Shown here one piece after another: positions 13,725-21,772 of a DNA stretch of 42,841 nt. The notes beneath the pieces are model-generated. The model searched no databases and was not told the DNA's origin. It saw only the letters and a program-made list of their open reading frames with translations. The translations under genes and the position numbers were made by a program. Position 1 is the stretch's first letter, and every line of letters begins with the position of its first letter. This DNA is from a virus, in IMG/VR virus record IMGVR_UViG_3300021405_000025, positions 1 through 42,841 of that record; one strand, 5' to 3'.

Positions 13725-14384
13725 ATGCTGCCCGTTTCGGCATGGCCGCCCGGACCGCCCGGCGCTTCGCTGTCGCCGTTCGGACAGCCGCGCGAGATTA
13801 GGGTCTGCGATCACCTTCACGGTTTCGTGATCCCGAAGGGCGCATGGATCGTCGCCACCGGCTCGAACCGCGTCGTCATGTTCCGCCCGCCCGTCACCCT
13901 AGACAATCCGCCGCGCTCGCCGGGCACCGGACTACTTCCGGGCTCGATCCCGCCAAATCGTCCACCCCCGCCATGCCCGCCTCGCCCGCCCGCCGTGTCG
14001 TTCTGGCAAGGCAAGGGCCGACTGCGATTTGAGGGCGGCCAGCCCTCCTCGATCCGGCTGGCGGCGCAGCGTTCCAACGTCGACCCGTGCCCGCCGCCGA
14101 GGCCGCCGCGCCCCTGCCCGCCCTCGCCGCCGCGGCGCTGGCATCGCTACAACGATGTCGTCGAGGCGTTCCGCGCGTGGCAGCGCGAAATCGGCCGCAC
14201 CGACCCGCCGCTCCGGCCGCTCGCCGGCCGTCGGCCGCCAAATTGGTTCGGCTGGCGGTTCGTCAATGCGCCCTGTTCGACGCTCCTCAATCCGGGCTCG
14301 TCCGGGCTCGTCATCGCCGACGGACAGAACGTCGTCATAACCGGGAGCGGCTGCGCAACCATAACGCAGGCGTACAGCGTCTAA
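13725..14384 (+). CDS. Pro/Arg-rich head-region protein
   Basis: 219 residues with exceptional proline content (RPPPPCPPRPPAVSF and PCPPPRPPRPCPPSPPRR). Short folded segments at both ends (IRVCDHLHGFVIPKGAWIV and NAPCSTLLNPGSSGLVI) show beta-type patterns and paired cysteines. It starts directly after the capsid stop. It may be a capsid accessory or vertex protein; function unknown. Confidence 0.65.
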   Translation: MLPVSAWPPGPPGASLSPFGQPREIRVCDHLHGFVIPKGAWIVATGSNRVVMFRPPVTLDNPPRSPGTGLLPGSIPPNRPPPPCPPRPPAVSFWQGKGRLRFEGGQPSSIRLAAQRSNVDPCPPPRPPRPCPPSPPRRWHRYNDVVEAFRAWQREIGRTDPPLRPLAGRRPPNWFGWRFVNAPCSTLLNPGSSGLVIADGQNVVITGSGCATITQAYSV

Positions 14385-15514
14385 TGGCTGACCCCCCGAT
14401 CACAACCGCGCCCGTCCCGCCGTCGATCGCAGGCATCCCCCAGCCCGTGTTCGACAGCGGCTCCGCGACTTCGCCGGCGCCGCCCATCACGATCACCGGC
14501 TCGCCAATCATCCCGCCGCCGACGATCGGCGATCCCGTCGGCTTCCCCGTTTTCCCGCCGGTCGACCCGGAAACAGCGCCGGTCCCGGTCCCTGTCGGCC
14601 CCTTGGTCGGCCCGGCTGTTGCCCCGGCCGCCGCACCTCCCAGCGTGCCCGGCGTGCAACAGCCGCAGTTTGTCCCGCCCGGCAGCGCCACCGTTCCGGC
14701 GAGCCTGTTTCCCGACTTCACCACGACGCCGCCCTATCCGCCGATCGTGTTCGCCAACGTGTTCAAGATCGGCGCCGTGCCGCCGCCGCTGCCGTCGACG
14801 CCCGGCCAAACCCCGCCGCCGATCGTTCCCTCGCCAGTCGCCACCATTCCGCAACTGCCGTGGAACCCAAACCCGACGCCCGAGCCGCCGCCGGTCAACA
14901 CCGTGCGCCCGCTCATCACCGCCGCCAATCTTGAAGTCGGCTCGACGGCCAGCCTGTCAACCGGGACGTGGACCGGAACCGGCGGGACGATCACTTACGC
15001 CCGCGAGTGGACGCGCAACGGCTCGCCGATCGCAGGCGCGACCGGAACAACCTACACGTTTGAACCTATCGACGTGGGCGCGCTGATCGGCGGCGATGTC
15101 ACCGCGATCGACAGCAACGGCGAAGCGAGCATGGACAGCCTCACCGTCGGGCCGATCACGGAACCGGCCGTGCAAGTCCCGGTGAACACCAGCGCGCCGA
15201 TCGCCACCCTTAATCCGACCTACATCCTATGCACGGGCGGCAACTGGACCCCCGCCTCGCCGATGTACACCCTGAATTATCAGTGGTACGCTGCGGGCGC
15301 GGCGGTCAGCGGCGCAACCGGCTCGACGTGGACGTTCGCCGGGCATGAAGGCGAGACGGCTTATTGCGGCGTCTCCGCGACCAACACCGCAGGCACGTCG
15401 ACCGTGACGAACACGAACACCGTCACCATCCCGGCCGCGCTCGACGACGAGCCCGCCGCCCGCGCCGCGCCCGCGCCCGCGCATCCTCACGCCAAGCGGA
15501 AGAAAAAGCGGTAA
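14384..15514 (+). CDS. Pro-rich stalk protein with two Ig-like domains (capsid decoration candidate)
   Basis: 376 residues. About 170 Pro-rich, extended residues are followed by two repeated Ig-like domains (from about residues 170 and 265) with W-G-T-W, NGSPIAGATGTTYTF and WYAAGAAVSGATGSTW patterns and NTAGTSTVT strands. The tail is basic (KRKKKR). Ig-like domains on phage heads or tails usually aid adherence to surfaces. Two genes downstream of the capsid gene, it is a candidate head fibre. ATG 14384 overlaps the previous stop. Confidence 0.75.
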   Translation: MADPPITTAPVPPSIAGIPQPVFDSGSATSPAPPITITGSPIIPPPTIGDPVGFPVFPPVDPETAPVPVPVGPLVGPAVAPAAAPPSVPGVQQPQFVPPGSATVPASLFPDFTTTPPYPPIVFANVFKIGAVPPPLPSTPGQTPPPIVPSPVATIPQLPWNPNPTPEPPPVNTVRPLITAANLEVGSTASLSTGTWTGTGGTITYAREWTRNGSPIAGATGTTYTFEPIDVGALIGGDVTAIDSNGEASMDSLTVGPITEPAVQVPVNTSAPIATLNPTYILCTGGNWTPASPMYTLNYQWYAAGAAVSGATGSTWTFAGHEGETAYCGVSATNTAGTSTVTNTNTVTIPAALDDEPAARAAPAPAHPHAKRKKKR

Positions 15515-15523
15515 AGATGCCGG

Positions 15524-16258
15524 ATGCTCGCGGCTTATGTCAGTGAAGTCCAAAGCCACCTGAACGACACGCAGGGGCAATTCTTCACGATCCCGCAGCT
15601 CACGTCGTTCATCAATCGCTCACGCCGCCGCATCGCCGCCGTCTCAGGCTGCATCCGCCTGATCCCGCCCGGACTGCAAACCAAGCCGAGCCGCGAAGTC
15701 TATCCGTTCTCCGAATGGACCTCGCTCGTGCAGGAGGTTTGCCCGCAGGCGCAGTCGATCCTTTCGTGCCGCTCGCTCGCCATCGGCATCGGCGGCAAAT
15801 GGATGGAGGACGCCGACGGCATCTGGTCGATCCAGCAAGGAACGTGGAAGCCGGTTTGGAAGCGGATCGTCTGGACCGATTTCCAAGGGCGGTTCCGCAT
15901 CTATGGCGGGACATTTTACGGGACGATTTCGCAGCCGGGCTGGTACGCACAATATGGCTCCGGGCCGCTCGCCGCGCTTTACCTCGCGCCGATCCCGTCG
16001 ATCGCCGCGCCGATGGAAGTCGACCTCACCATCATCCCCAAACCGCTCCTGACGGACGCCGACCTCGAGCCCATTCCCTACCCATGGACCGACGCCGTGA
16101 GCTATTGGGCCGCCTGCCTCGCCCTCACCCAGCAACAGCGCAAGGAGGATGCGCAGGCGATGGCGGAGCTGTTCAACAACGATCTGCCCATGTGCGCGGC
16201 GGTCGTCTGTCCGCAGATGATCCAAAACGTGTACGGCGCCACGATGAGGAGTGCGTGA
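15524..16258 (+). CDS. Head-tail adaptor (P22 gp4-like candidate)
   Basis: 244 residues. Begins with a helical stretch MLAAYVSEVQSHLNDTQGQF, then TIPQLTSFINRSRRRIAAVS, typical of podoviral adaptor proteins that dock onto the portal. The middle is beta-rich, with a C-terminal helix (AVSYWAACLALTQQQRKED). Location after head genes and before the large tail protein agrees. The identity of the family is inferred. Confidence 0.7.
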   Translation: MLAAYVSEVQSHLNDTQGQFFTIPQLTSFINRSRRRIAAVSGCIRLIPPGLQTKPSREVYPFSEWTSLVQEVCPQAQSILSCRSLAIGIGGKWMEDADGIWSIQQGTWKPVWKRIVWTDFQGRFRIYGGTFYGTISQPGWYAQYGSGPLAALYLAPIPSIAAPMEVDLTIIPKPLLTDADLEPIPYPWTDAVSYWAACLALTQQQRKEDAQAMAELFNNDLPMCAAVVCPQMIQNVYGATMRSA

Positions 16259-16827
16259 TGTCAGACATCCATGCCCACGAACTCCACCAAATGATGCGCT
16301 CGTGGTTGCTGGCCGAAGATCCCTACGGCGTGAACAACCGGATCGAGCCGACCATGGGGACGCCCGCGCCCGCAGCTCCCGGCGCAGCTCCCGCGCCCGC
16401 TGGCGCAGCCGCCGTGGAGGCGGCGGCTCCCGCCCTTCGCGCTCAGAACTACGGCAGGGGCGCGGTCCAGCGCGAGCTGGAAAAGCCGACGGTCCCGAAC
16501 GTGGGGAGCGAAGCGTTTCAAGGGGCGCGCGAGCCGCGAGCGCAGGCGCAAGGCGAGCAAGCCGTCGGACGCGCGACCGCGCCGTCGCCGACCGCCGAAG
16601 TCGATCGCACCCGAGGGCAAATGTGGGGCGAGGACGCCGTCGACAAGGCGCTCAATCCGCCGACCGGCAGCGGCGGCGGCTTTTGGATGCCCGGCGAGGC
16701 GGCCGACGCGGCGGGCGCAGTCGGTCAGCAAGCCGTCGAAGGCGCGCTGGCGAAGAAAGCGCGCGGCAAGATCGCCAAGGGGCGGCTCACCGACCCGCAA
16801 GACCCGGACGACCGTCAACCTGAGTGA
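16258..16827 (+). CDS. Ala/Pro-rich virion-region protein
   Basis: 189 residues. A short helical N-terminus (MSDIHAHELHQMMRSWLL) leads into Ala/Pro/Gly low-complexity sequence; polar helices near the end (AVGQQAVEGALAKKARGKIA). The start overlaps the adaptor stop (TGATG). No recognised family; possibly disordered structural accessory. Confidence 0.65.
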   Translation: MSDIHAHELHQMMRSWLLAEDPYGVNNRIEPTMGTPAPAAPGAAPAPAGAAAVEAAAPALRAQNYGRGAVQRELEKPTVPNVGSEAFQGAREPRAQAQGEQAVGRATAPSPTAEVDRTRGQMWGEDAVDKALNPPTGSGGGFWMPGEAADAAGAVGQQAVEGALAKKARGKIAKGRLTDPQDPDDRQPE

Positions 16828-16831
16828 GTGA

Positions 16832-16852
16832 CGTAACGTGCTGGGCTTGACA
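16832..16852 (+). promoter_or_regulatory. Operator-like palindrome, site 7, abutting ATG 16854
   Basis: CGTAA-N11-TGACA followed immediately by C and the start codon of the tail protein (TTGACACATGG). It occupies nearly the whole 26-base gap between genes. No ribosome site is present, consistent with a leaderless start or with coupling from upstream. Confidence 0.65.
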
Positions 16853-16853
16853 C

Positions 16854-18500
16854 ATGGCGATACAATCTGATAATCCTTTTGAACTCGTCACCATCGAGCA
16901 ATGGCGCGGACTGAACCAACAGTCCGAGCGCGGCTCGATCGACGATCAAGAGGAATGGTGGGATGAGAACTTCTTCGCGATCGGCCCCGGAAATATGCGT
17001 ACATGCTGGGGACCGACTGCTCCCATTTACACCGCGCCCGCAGGCACGACGATCCTTCGGATGTTTTTTGGGTTCTACGGCAATCAGACGCCTCAGTTTG
17101 GCGCTCCTCCTCCCGGTGCCATGGGTTGGATGTTTCTATCTGATGGCACTATTGACGAGGTCGATCTTGCTTCGGGTGTACCGACGGGTCTGCGCGCAGC
17201 AGGCCCGAGTTGGGGCCCTCTCGGTTCGCCACAAGGCCCACAGTATTGGGCGAGCGCAAAGGTATGGCGACCCGCGTTCGTAGGCTCGACACTCGGCCAG
17301 CAAGGCGGCGTCCTGTTCGGCTCCCCGGCTGGCCTCTATGCGTGGGACGGCGCAACCCTCTCCCGCCCCGGCGATCCCGCCCCCGATTGGCTTACCGACC
17401 TCGCCGAGACAGACCCGACCGCGCCAATCCCGCCGATGCCGTCCGGGCTCCCCGGCATCTATGGCATGGAAGTCTACAGCTCGCGGCTCTGGGTTATCGG
17501 CAAGGATGTCGTCAGCTTCTCCGCGCCCTCGAACGGCGCTGACTTCTCGACCGCGAACGGCGGCGGATCGTTCGGCTATTTCGGCGACCGGCTCGTCTAC
17601 TCGTTCATGGATATCGTGGCGTCCGCCGGATACCTCTACCTTTTCGGCGACAGCTCAGTCGACGCGATCAACAACGTCACCCTCATCGGCACGCCCGGCC
17701 AGCTCGCCGAGCCCGTCACAACCGACTTCAACTATTTCAACGTCGACCCGCAAGTCGGCCAGCGCTTCCCGCGCCCGGTCGGACGGCTGGGGCGCTACTT
17801 CATCACCTTCACCGGGGCGGGCCTCTCCATCCTGCAGGGCGGCGAGAGCGTGCCGATCGGCGACAAGGTGACGAACATTTGGAACACCCTCGACACGTCG
17901 CAATATCTGCCGACCTTCGCGCCCGCCAACATCTTCGGCTTCCGCGTCATGCTCCTCAATGGACGCTTCACCGATCCCTTCGGCGTCACGCGCTCGCTGT
18001 TGCTCATGTTCCATCCGACCAAGGGCAATGAGTTTTGGTCCGTCGCCAGCCAAGGCTTGGAGCTGACCAACATCGGAACCTACGAACAGGACAGCACCCT
18101 CACGCCCTACGGGACCGACGGACACTCGCTCTATCGGCTGTTCGCCAAGCCAAGCACGACGCTCCTCAAGCGGCTGTCGACCAAGAAACTGCGCGGGCAG
18201 TCGAGCAAGCTGTCGGCGCTGACGATCAAGAACCTCAAGCGCGCCTATGCGGAAATCGACGATAACGACGGGCGCGGCGTCTCCATCACCGGAACCGTCA
18301 CGTCAGGCGACGGCGGCATCCCCGGCGGCGTCGAGAGCGTCGACTTCGAGCTGCCCGGCGGCGTTGACTTCAAAATCATCCCCTCGCCCCTGCACGGCGC
18401 CGGGATTTGGTCGACAATTGACATCCAATCCAATTCGCCCGACTTTACCTTGGAGCGGCTGCATCTGGCCGCCGAAGAACGCACCCTCTTTGGGGCGTAG
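16854..18500 (+). CDS. Large tail-hub protein (P22 gp10-like DNA stabilization candidate)
   Basis: 548 residues, beta-propeller-like repeats with segments such as QQGGVLFGSPAGLYAW, IYGMEVYSSRLWVIG and SAGYLYLFGDSSVDAI, as found in P22 gp10-type tail accessory factors that plug the portal-adaptor. The C-terminus has a basic stretch (TLLKRLSTKKLRGQ). Bases about 17000-17240 use many T-ending codons unlike the rest. There is no ribosome site before ATG 16854. Confidence 0.72.
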   Translation: MAIQSDNPFELVTIEQWRGLNQQSERGSIDDQEEWWDENFFAIGPGNMRTCWGPTAPIYTAPAGTTILRMFFGFYGNQTPQFGAPPPGAMGWMFLSDGTIDEVDLASGVPTGLRAAGPSWGPLGSPQGPQYWASAKVWRPAFVGSTLGQQGGVLFGSPAGLYAWDGATLSRPGDPAPDWLTDLAETDPTAPIPPMPSGLPGIYGMEVYSSRLWVIGKDVVSFSAPSNGADFSTANGGGSFGYFGDRLVYSFMDIVASAGYLYLFGDSSVDAINNVTLIGTPGQLAEPVTTDFNYFNVDPQVGQRFPRPVGRLGRYFITFTGAGLSILQGGESVPIGDKVTNIWNTLDTSQYLPTFAPANIFGFRVMLLNGRFTDPFGVTRSLLLMFHPTKGNEFWSVASQGLELTNIGTYEQDSTLTPYGTDGHSLYRLFAKPSTTLLKRLSTKKLRGQSSKLSALTIKNLKRAYAEIDDNDGRGVSITGTVTSGDGGIPGGVESVDFELPGGVDFKIIPSPLHGAGIWSTIDIQSNSPDFTLERLHLAAEERTLFGA

Positions 18501-18567
18501 AAAGTCGAAGGTGACGCCACGTCGCGTCAGCCCGCCGCGTGGCCTTGCTGCACAACAGGAGACAGCC

Positions 18568-18648
18568 ATGGGTCCGAACACGCATTGGGACGACTTCACC
18601 GAGGATCGACGTGGCCGTCGGCGCGGTCGACGGGGACGCAGGCGGTAA
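18568..18648 (+). CDS. Arg-rich micropeptide 1 (26 residues)
   Basis: MGPNTHWDDFTEDRR followed by GRRRGRRGRRR. A short acidic head and a protamine-like tail; 11 of 26 residues are Arg. AGGAGA lies 7 bases before ATG. It begins a run of five consecutive basic micro-ORFs that ends at the RuvC gene. Likely binds nucleic acid or an acidic surface. Confidence 0.7.
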   Translation: MGPNTHWDDFTEDRRGRRRGRRGRRR

Positions 18649-18652
18649 GCCC

Positions 18653-18715
18653 ATGGCAAGGCGGCTCAGACAAACCCGTCGCGCTAGGCGCATCCGCGCA
18701 CGCAAACGCCGCTAG
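18653..18715 (+). CDS. Arg-rich micropeptide 2 (20 residues)
   Basis: MARRLRQTRRARRIRARKRR: 11 Arg and one Lys in 20 residues. Starts 4 bases after the previous stop without its own clear ribosome site, so translation coupling is likely. Similar in style to the peptide at 20820. Confidence 0.65.
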   Translation: MARRLRQTRRARRIRARKRR

Positions 18716-18721
18716 TCGGCC

Positions 18722-18841
18722 ATGCGTCGCATTGGCCTCCGCAACACTCAAAACTTGCAGAGGCAGCTAAGGCCCAAGGGGTGGCGGTTGCCCGCATGGC
18801 GACCGCGCCTCAACTCGTACCGCAAGGGCAGGAGGATGTGA
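18722..18841 (+). CDS. Arg-rich micropeptide 3 (39 residues)
   Basis: Starts MRRIGLRNTQNLQRQLRPKG and ends RLNSYRKGRRM; 12 Arg. The stop overlaps the next ATG (GTGATGG). No known family. The composition matches DNA-condensing or RNA-binding peptides. Confidence 0.6.
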   Translation: MRRIGLRNTQNLQRQLRPKGWRLPAWRPRLNSYRKGRRM

Positions 18842-18987
18842 TGGCTAAAGGCGTAAACCTTGGGCCTCGCTCCCGCGTCGATCCCGTTGGCAAGCTCCGC
18901 ACGAAACGCCCCACGACCCGCGTCAAGCGAGCCCGTGGACATCGGCAGGGAACCGGCAGAGGACGGCGAGGGCGGAGAAACCCATGA
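18841..18987 (+). CDS. Arg-rich micropeptide 4 (48 residues)
   Basis: Starts MAKGVNLGPRSRVDPVGKLR and ends GTGRGRRGRRNP; strongly basic with Gly/Pro. GGAGG 7 bases upstream is the best ribosome site in the run. Overlaps the next micro-ORF by 4 bases. Confidence 0.7.
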   Translation: MAKGVNLGPRSRVDPVGKLRTKRPTTRVKRARGHRQGTGRGRRGRRNP

Positions 18988-19055
18988 AAGGCGGACGCTG
19001 TTCGCCGCGACCCGGCGGCCGAACCGGACCTGTCAGGCGCGGCGGCCGACGGTGA
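18984..19055 (+). CDS. Arg-rich micropeptide 5 (23 residues)
   Basis: MKGGRCSPRPGGRTGPVRRG then GRR; one Cys, 7 Arg, 8 Gly. GGCGGAG precedes the ATG. Its stop (TGA) overlaps the GTG start of RuvC, so it might also serve to couple RuvC translation. Confidence 0.6.
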   Translation: MKGGRCSPRPGGRTGPVRRGGRR

Positions 19056-19582
19056 CAATTCTCGGCGTCGACATCGGCGCGCAAGGCGCGCTCGCGATCC
19101 TCTCTGACGCGGGCGAGTTGCTCGACGTGCAGGACATGCCGTGCCTCCGCGACGGCCCGAAGAACCGGAGGACCGTCAATGCTCCGCTCCTTGCTGAAAT
19201 CATCTACAAGTCTCACGCCACTAGAGCCTATGTTGAACGCGTCGGTCCTCGACCTATGGAGGGAGCTGTCGGCGCTTTCGCCTTCGGCGATGCAAAAGGC
19301 GTTGTCCGTGGCTGTCTCGCTGCCGCAGCTATTCCCTCCACCTTCATCACTCCCGTCCAATGGAAGCGCGTCGTCGGCGTCCCGCCCGGCAAAGACATGA
19401 AGGATCAGGCGCGCTCGATCGCCATCAACCGCTGGCCGGGCAAAGCCACCCTATTCGCGCGCAAGATGGACGACGGCCGGGCCGAAGCCGCCTTGATCGG
19501 GCTCGCCGGGCTCTTGCGTTTCAACGATGTCGTCGAACTCATGCCGGTTGACCTTTTGAAGGCCCGCGCCGCAAAGGGGTAA
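19052..19582 (+). CDS. RuvC-like Holliday junction resolvase
   Basis: 176 residues with GTG start. RNase H-fold nuclease: ILGVDIGAQGALAIL gives Asp7, YVERVGPRPMEG gives Glu62, and KMDDGRAEAALIGL gives Asp140/141, the expected acidic set of phage RuvC-type enzymes. Resolves branched DNA before packaging, consistent with its location in the late operon. Bases 19170-19370, encoding the middle, use T-ending codons unlike neighbours, suggesting recombination. Confidence 0.9.
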   Translation: MTILGVDIGAQGALAILSDAGELLDVQDMPCLRDGPKNRRTVNAPLLAEIIYKSHATRAYVERVGPRPMEGAVGAFAFGDAKGVVRGCLAAAAIPSTFITPVQWKRVVGVPPGKDMKDQARSIAINRWPGKATLFARKMDDGRAEAALIGLAGLLRFNDVVELMPVDLLKARAAKG

Positions 19583-19585
19583 GTC

Positions 19586-20818
19586 ATGCGCCCCGTTCTC
19601 GACCTCGACCTTTTCCCCGGACTGCCGAAATTCCTTTGGTTCGATAACGGATCGGGCGGCGACGGCGGCAGCGGCGGCGACGGCGGATCATCCGGCGATG
19701 GCGGATCATCCGGCGATGGTGGCGATGGTGGAGACGGCGGAACGGGCGCCGCGACCGGAACCGGCGTCGGCGGACCCGGCGCAGCCGTTGGCTTCGGCGG
19801 TGCAGGCGCAGCGACCGGCGTAGGCGGCGTCGGCAACGCGGCTGGCGCTCCCGCTGGCACAAGCACGTCAAGCGATAGCGCGGGCGCGAACGCCTCCGCC
19901 AATGCCGGCAATAGCGCGACCGGCTTCGGCGGCAGCGTCGGCGTCAACGCGGCAGGGGGTAGCGCAGCGCCCGGCGGCGCGGCGGCCGGCGGCGCTGGCG
20001 GCACGGCGGGCAGCGCGTCAACCGGCGGCGGCAGCGCAACCGGACCGGGCGCGGCCACTGGCGGAGCCGCCGGCGGCGGAACCGGCGGCGGCAGCGGCAC
20101 AGCGGCAGGCGGATCGGGCTTCGGCGCCGTCCGGGGCATGAACCCCGCAACCGTCAACGCCCTCATCTCAGCCGGGCTCATGGGCGTCCCGCCCGGACTA
20201 CTTTCGGGCGTCTCGACCGCCGTTAGTCCAGTGTCCGTCGCCGGGCTTGGCCCGGCGAGCCCGAGTTCGTCGGCGATCTCATCGCTCAACGCCGGGCTGT
20301 CGGGCTTGGCGCAGGCGCACGCCCAAGGCGGCCCCGGCGCCACGCAATCGGGCTCGATCGGCCCCAGCTTGGGCGGCAACGCCCCCGGCGTCGGCGGCGC
20401 GGCGGTTGCCGGTGGAGCGCCCGGCCCGGCAGACTTCGGCCCCGCGCGTGGCGCAATGGGCAACGTCTCGACCGCCTCGCTCGCTGGACCGTCGGCTCCG
20501 TCACCCGCTGTCGCAGCCGCGGCGCCAGCGTCACCCCCAGCTCAAGGCGGCGGCGGAACAGCCTCAACCGGGCTTGGCGGGGGCGGCGGCGCAGCCGGGC
20601 TCGCGTCGGCCGCCACAACCGCGCAACAGCAAACCAACTCGACCGCCCCAGCGCCGTCGACCGTCGCCCAAGTCCAGCAATCCTCGCCAGACATGGGCAG
20701 TATCTTTAGGCTCGTCATGAACCTCGTTTCCGGCGGGTCAGGCGGGCCGTCTCTCTCGAACCTCGCCGGGGCGGCGCAACCGCAGCCGCTTGCCCCAGCC
20801 GCCCCCACAGGAGGATAA
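19586..20818 (+). CDS. Gly/Ala-rich low-complexity virion-region protein
   Basis: 410 residues. The N-terminal MRPVLDLDLFPGLPKFLW is followed by GDGG/SSGDGG tandem repeats (about 22-55) and a Gly/Ala/Ser low-complexity body; only the region about 180-260 and the extreme C-terminus (SIFRLVMNLVSGGSG) look foldable. It may be an internal virion or ejected protein. The function is unknown. Confidence 0.7.
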   Translation: MRPVLDLDLFPGLPKFLWFDNGSGGDGGSGGDGGSSGDGGSSGDGGDGGDGGTGAATGTGVGGPGAAVGFGGAGAATGVGGVGNAAGAPAGTSTSSDSAGANASANAGNSATGFGGSVGVNAAGGSAAPGGAAAGGAGGTAGSASTGGGSATGPGAATGGAAGGGTGGGSGTAAGGSGFGAVRGMNPATVNALISAGLMGVPPGLLSGVSTAVSPVSVAGLGPASPSSSAISSLNAGLSGLAQAHAQGGPGATQSGSIGPSLGGNAPGVGGAAVAGGAPGPADFGPARGAMGNVSTASLAGPSAPSPAVAAAAPASPPAQGGGGTASTGLGGGGGAAGLASAATTAQQQTNSTAPAPSTVAQVQQSSPDMGSIFRLVMNLVSGGSGGPSLSNLAGAAQPQPLAPAAPTGG

Positions 20819-20819
20819 G

Positions 20820-20897
20820 ATGGCGCGGCAGACCCGATCGCAGAAACGAGCCCGGCGGAAAAACCTCCGCAAGGCGAGGCGGAGAAAGAGACGGTAA
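20820..20897 (+). CDS. Arg/Lys-rich micropeptide 6 (25 residues)
   Basis: MARQTRSQKRARRKNLRKAR then RRKRR; 12 Arg and 4 Lys in 25 residues. ATG follows AGGAGGATAAG. The stop overlaps the next ATG. It repeats the theme of 18568-19055, separated by RuvC and the Gly-rich gene. Confidence 0.7.
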   Translation: MARQTRSQKRARRKNLRKARRRKRR

Positions 20898-21217
20898 TGG
20901 GAACCGAACGCGAATGGCCGAGGACGCGGCAGGACGGGACGGAGAAGGGCGGGCCGACCGGCTTCTATCAGACGGCGGACGGAGTGCTGAAATCAGGGCG
21001 CTCTCTCGCCGGGCCTTTGCGAACGGGAACCGAGCCTCGCGTCGGCCCGCGCGCCGGCGGCCGAAGCGTGGCAGGCGAAGGGCGTGATAGCGACTTCGGG
21101 ATGGACAGAATTTCGCCTCGAGGTTTTGACCCGATCGGCACGCCAGACGATCGCATCGGCCCGCAACCGGCGTCCGACCTTGTGACCGAGAAGGTCCGCC
21201 GCAGCCGTGGCGACTAG
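20897..21217 (+). CDS. Hypothetical virion-region protein
   Basis: 106 residues, Gly/Arg/Pro/Asp-rich (RVGPRAGGRSVAGEGRDSD). Probably disordered with no hydrophobic core. The start overlaps the preceding micropeptide's stop (TAATG). No family recognised. Confidence 0.6.
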   Translation: MGTEREWPRTRQDGTEKGGPTGFYQTADGVLKSGRSLAGPLRTGTEPRVGPRAGGRSVAGEGRDSDFGMDRISPRGFDPIGTPDDRIGPQPASDLVTEKVRRSRGD

Positions 21218-21410
21218 CCTCAAGCCAAAAGTCGCCATCAATTGGGACAAGCTGACGTGGGGGCGGCCCGACAGCCCGCCGTCGGTCCTTTGCTCCTATT
21301 GCTCCGCCGTCATCCCCGACGATGACGTGCCGCTCATCCTTTGGGACGACAAAGGCGCGTCCGTGCGTTTTTGCAAGAAGTGCATGAAAGACGTTTGGGG
21401 CATGGGATGA
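21207..21410 (+). CDS. Zinc-ribbon small protein
   Basis: 67 residues, GTG start. CSYC at about residue 29 and CKKC at about residue 56 form a four-cysteine zinc site within SVLCSYCSAVIPDDDVPLIL and VRFCKKCMKDVW. Probably a structural or nucleic-acid-binding zinc protein. The start overlaps the previous gene and the stop overlaps the next ATG. Confidence 0.7.
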   Translation: MATSLKPKVAINWDKLTWGRPDSPPSVLCSYCSAVIPDDDVPLILWDDKGASVRFCKKCMKDVWGMG

Positions 21411-21772
21411 GCGTCGTCACCCTCATGCACTACCCGGACACCGAACGCGGACAAGCGGCGTTCGCGTTCGATCACTCCAACGAACACGTCAAGCTCGTCG
21501 CCCAAATGGGCAGCGAGGCGAGCCAGTTTAGCCTCATCAACTATTTGCTCGATCCGATGCCGCCCGACAGCATGGGCGGCGCGAGCCTTTGGGACATGAA
21601 CCATCAGCAAGCCCATGACGACGCCGCTAATTTCTTCGGTGTACAGCCGTCGCTCACCCTCATAGACAGTCCGACCCAGCGACCGGGTCCGTTCCAATGG
21701 TTCTTGTTCACCAATTCCCAAGAACACAGCGCCTTGAACCAAGCGGCTCTCGTTTTAGGGCACGGCTCCTAA
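21407..21772 (+). CDS. Hypothetical protein
   Basis: 121 residues from MSVVTLMHYPDTERGQAAFA. Mixed alpha/beta composition, no recognised motif. ATG overlaps the zinc-ribbon stop (ATGA). Its last 76 bases overlap the next gene in another frame. Confidence 0.65.
   Translation: MSVVTLMHYPDTERGQAAFAFDHSNEHVKLVAQMGSEASQFSLINYLLDPMPPDSMGGASLWDMNHQQAHDDAANFFGVQPSLTLIDSPTQRPGPFQWFLFTNSQEHSALNQAALVLGHGS

Noticed and set aside
19650-19740. CRISPR-like short tandem repeats
   Set aside because: They are in-frame coding repeats for GDGG/SSGDGG without unique spacers of constant length.
19405-20463. 352-codon minus-strand frame rich in Pro/Ala
   Set aside because: Complement of the Gly/Ala-rich plus-strand gene and RuvC 3' end; no start signals.
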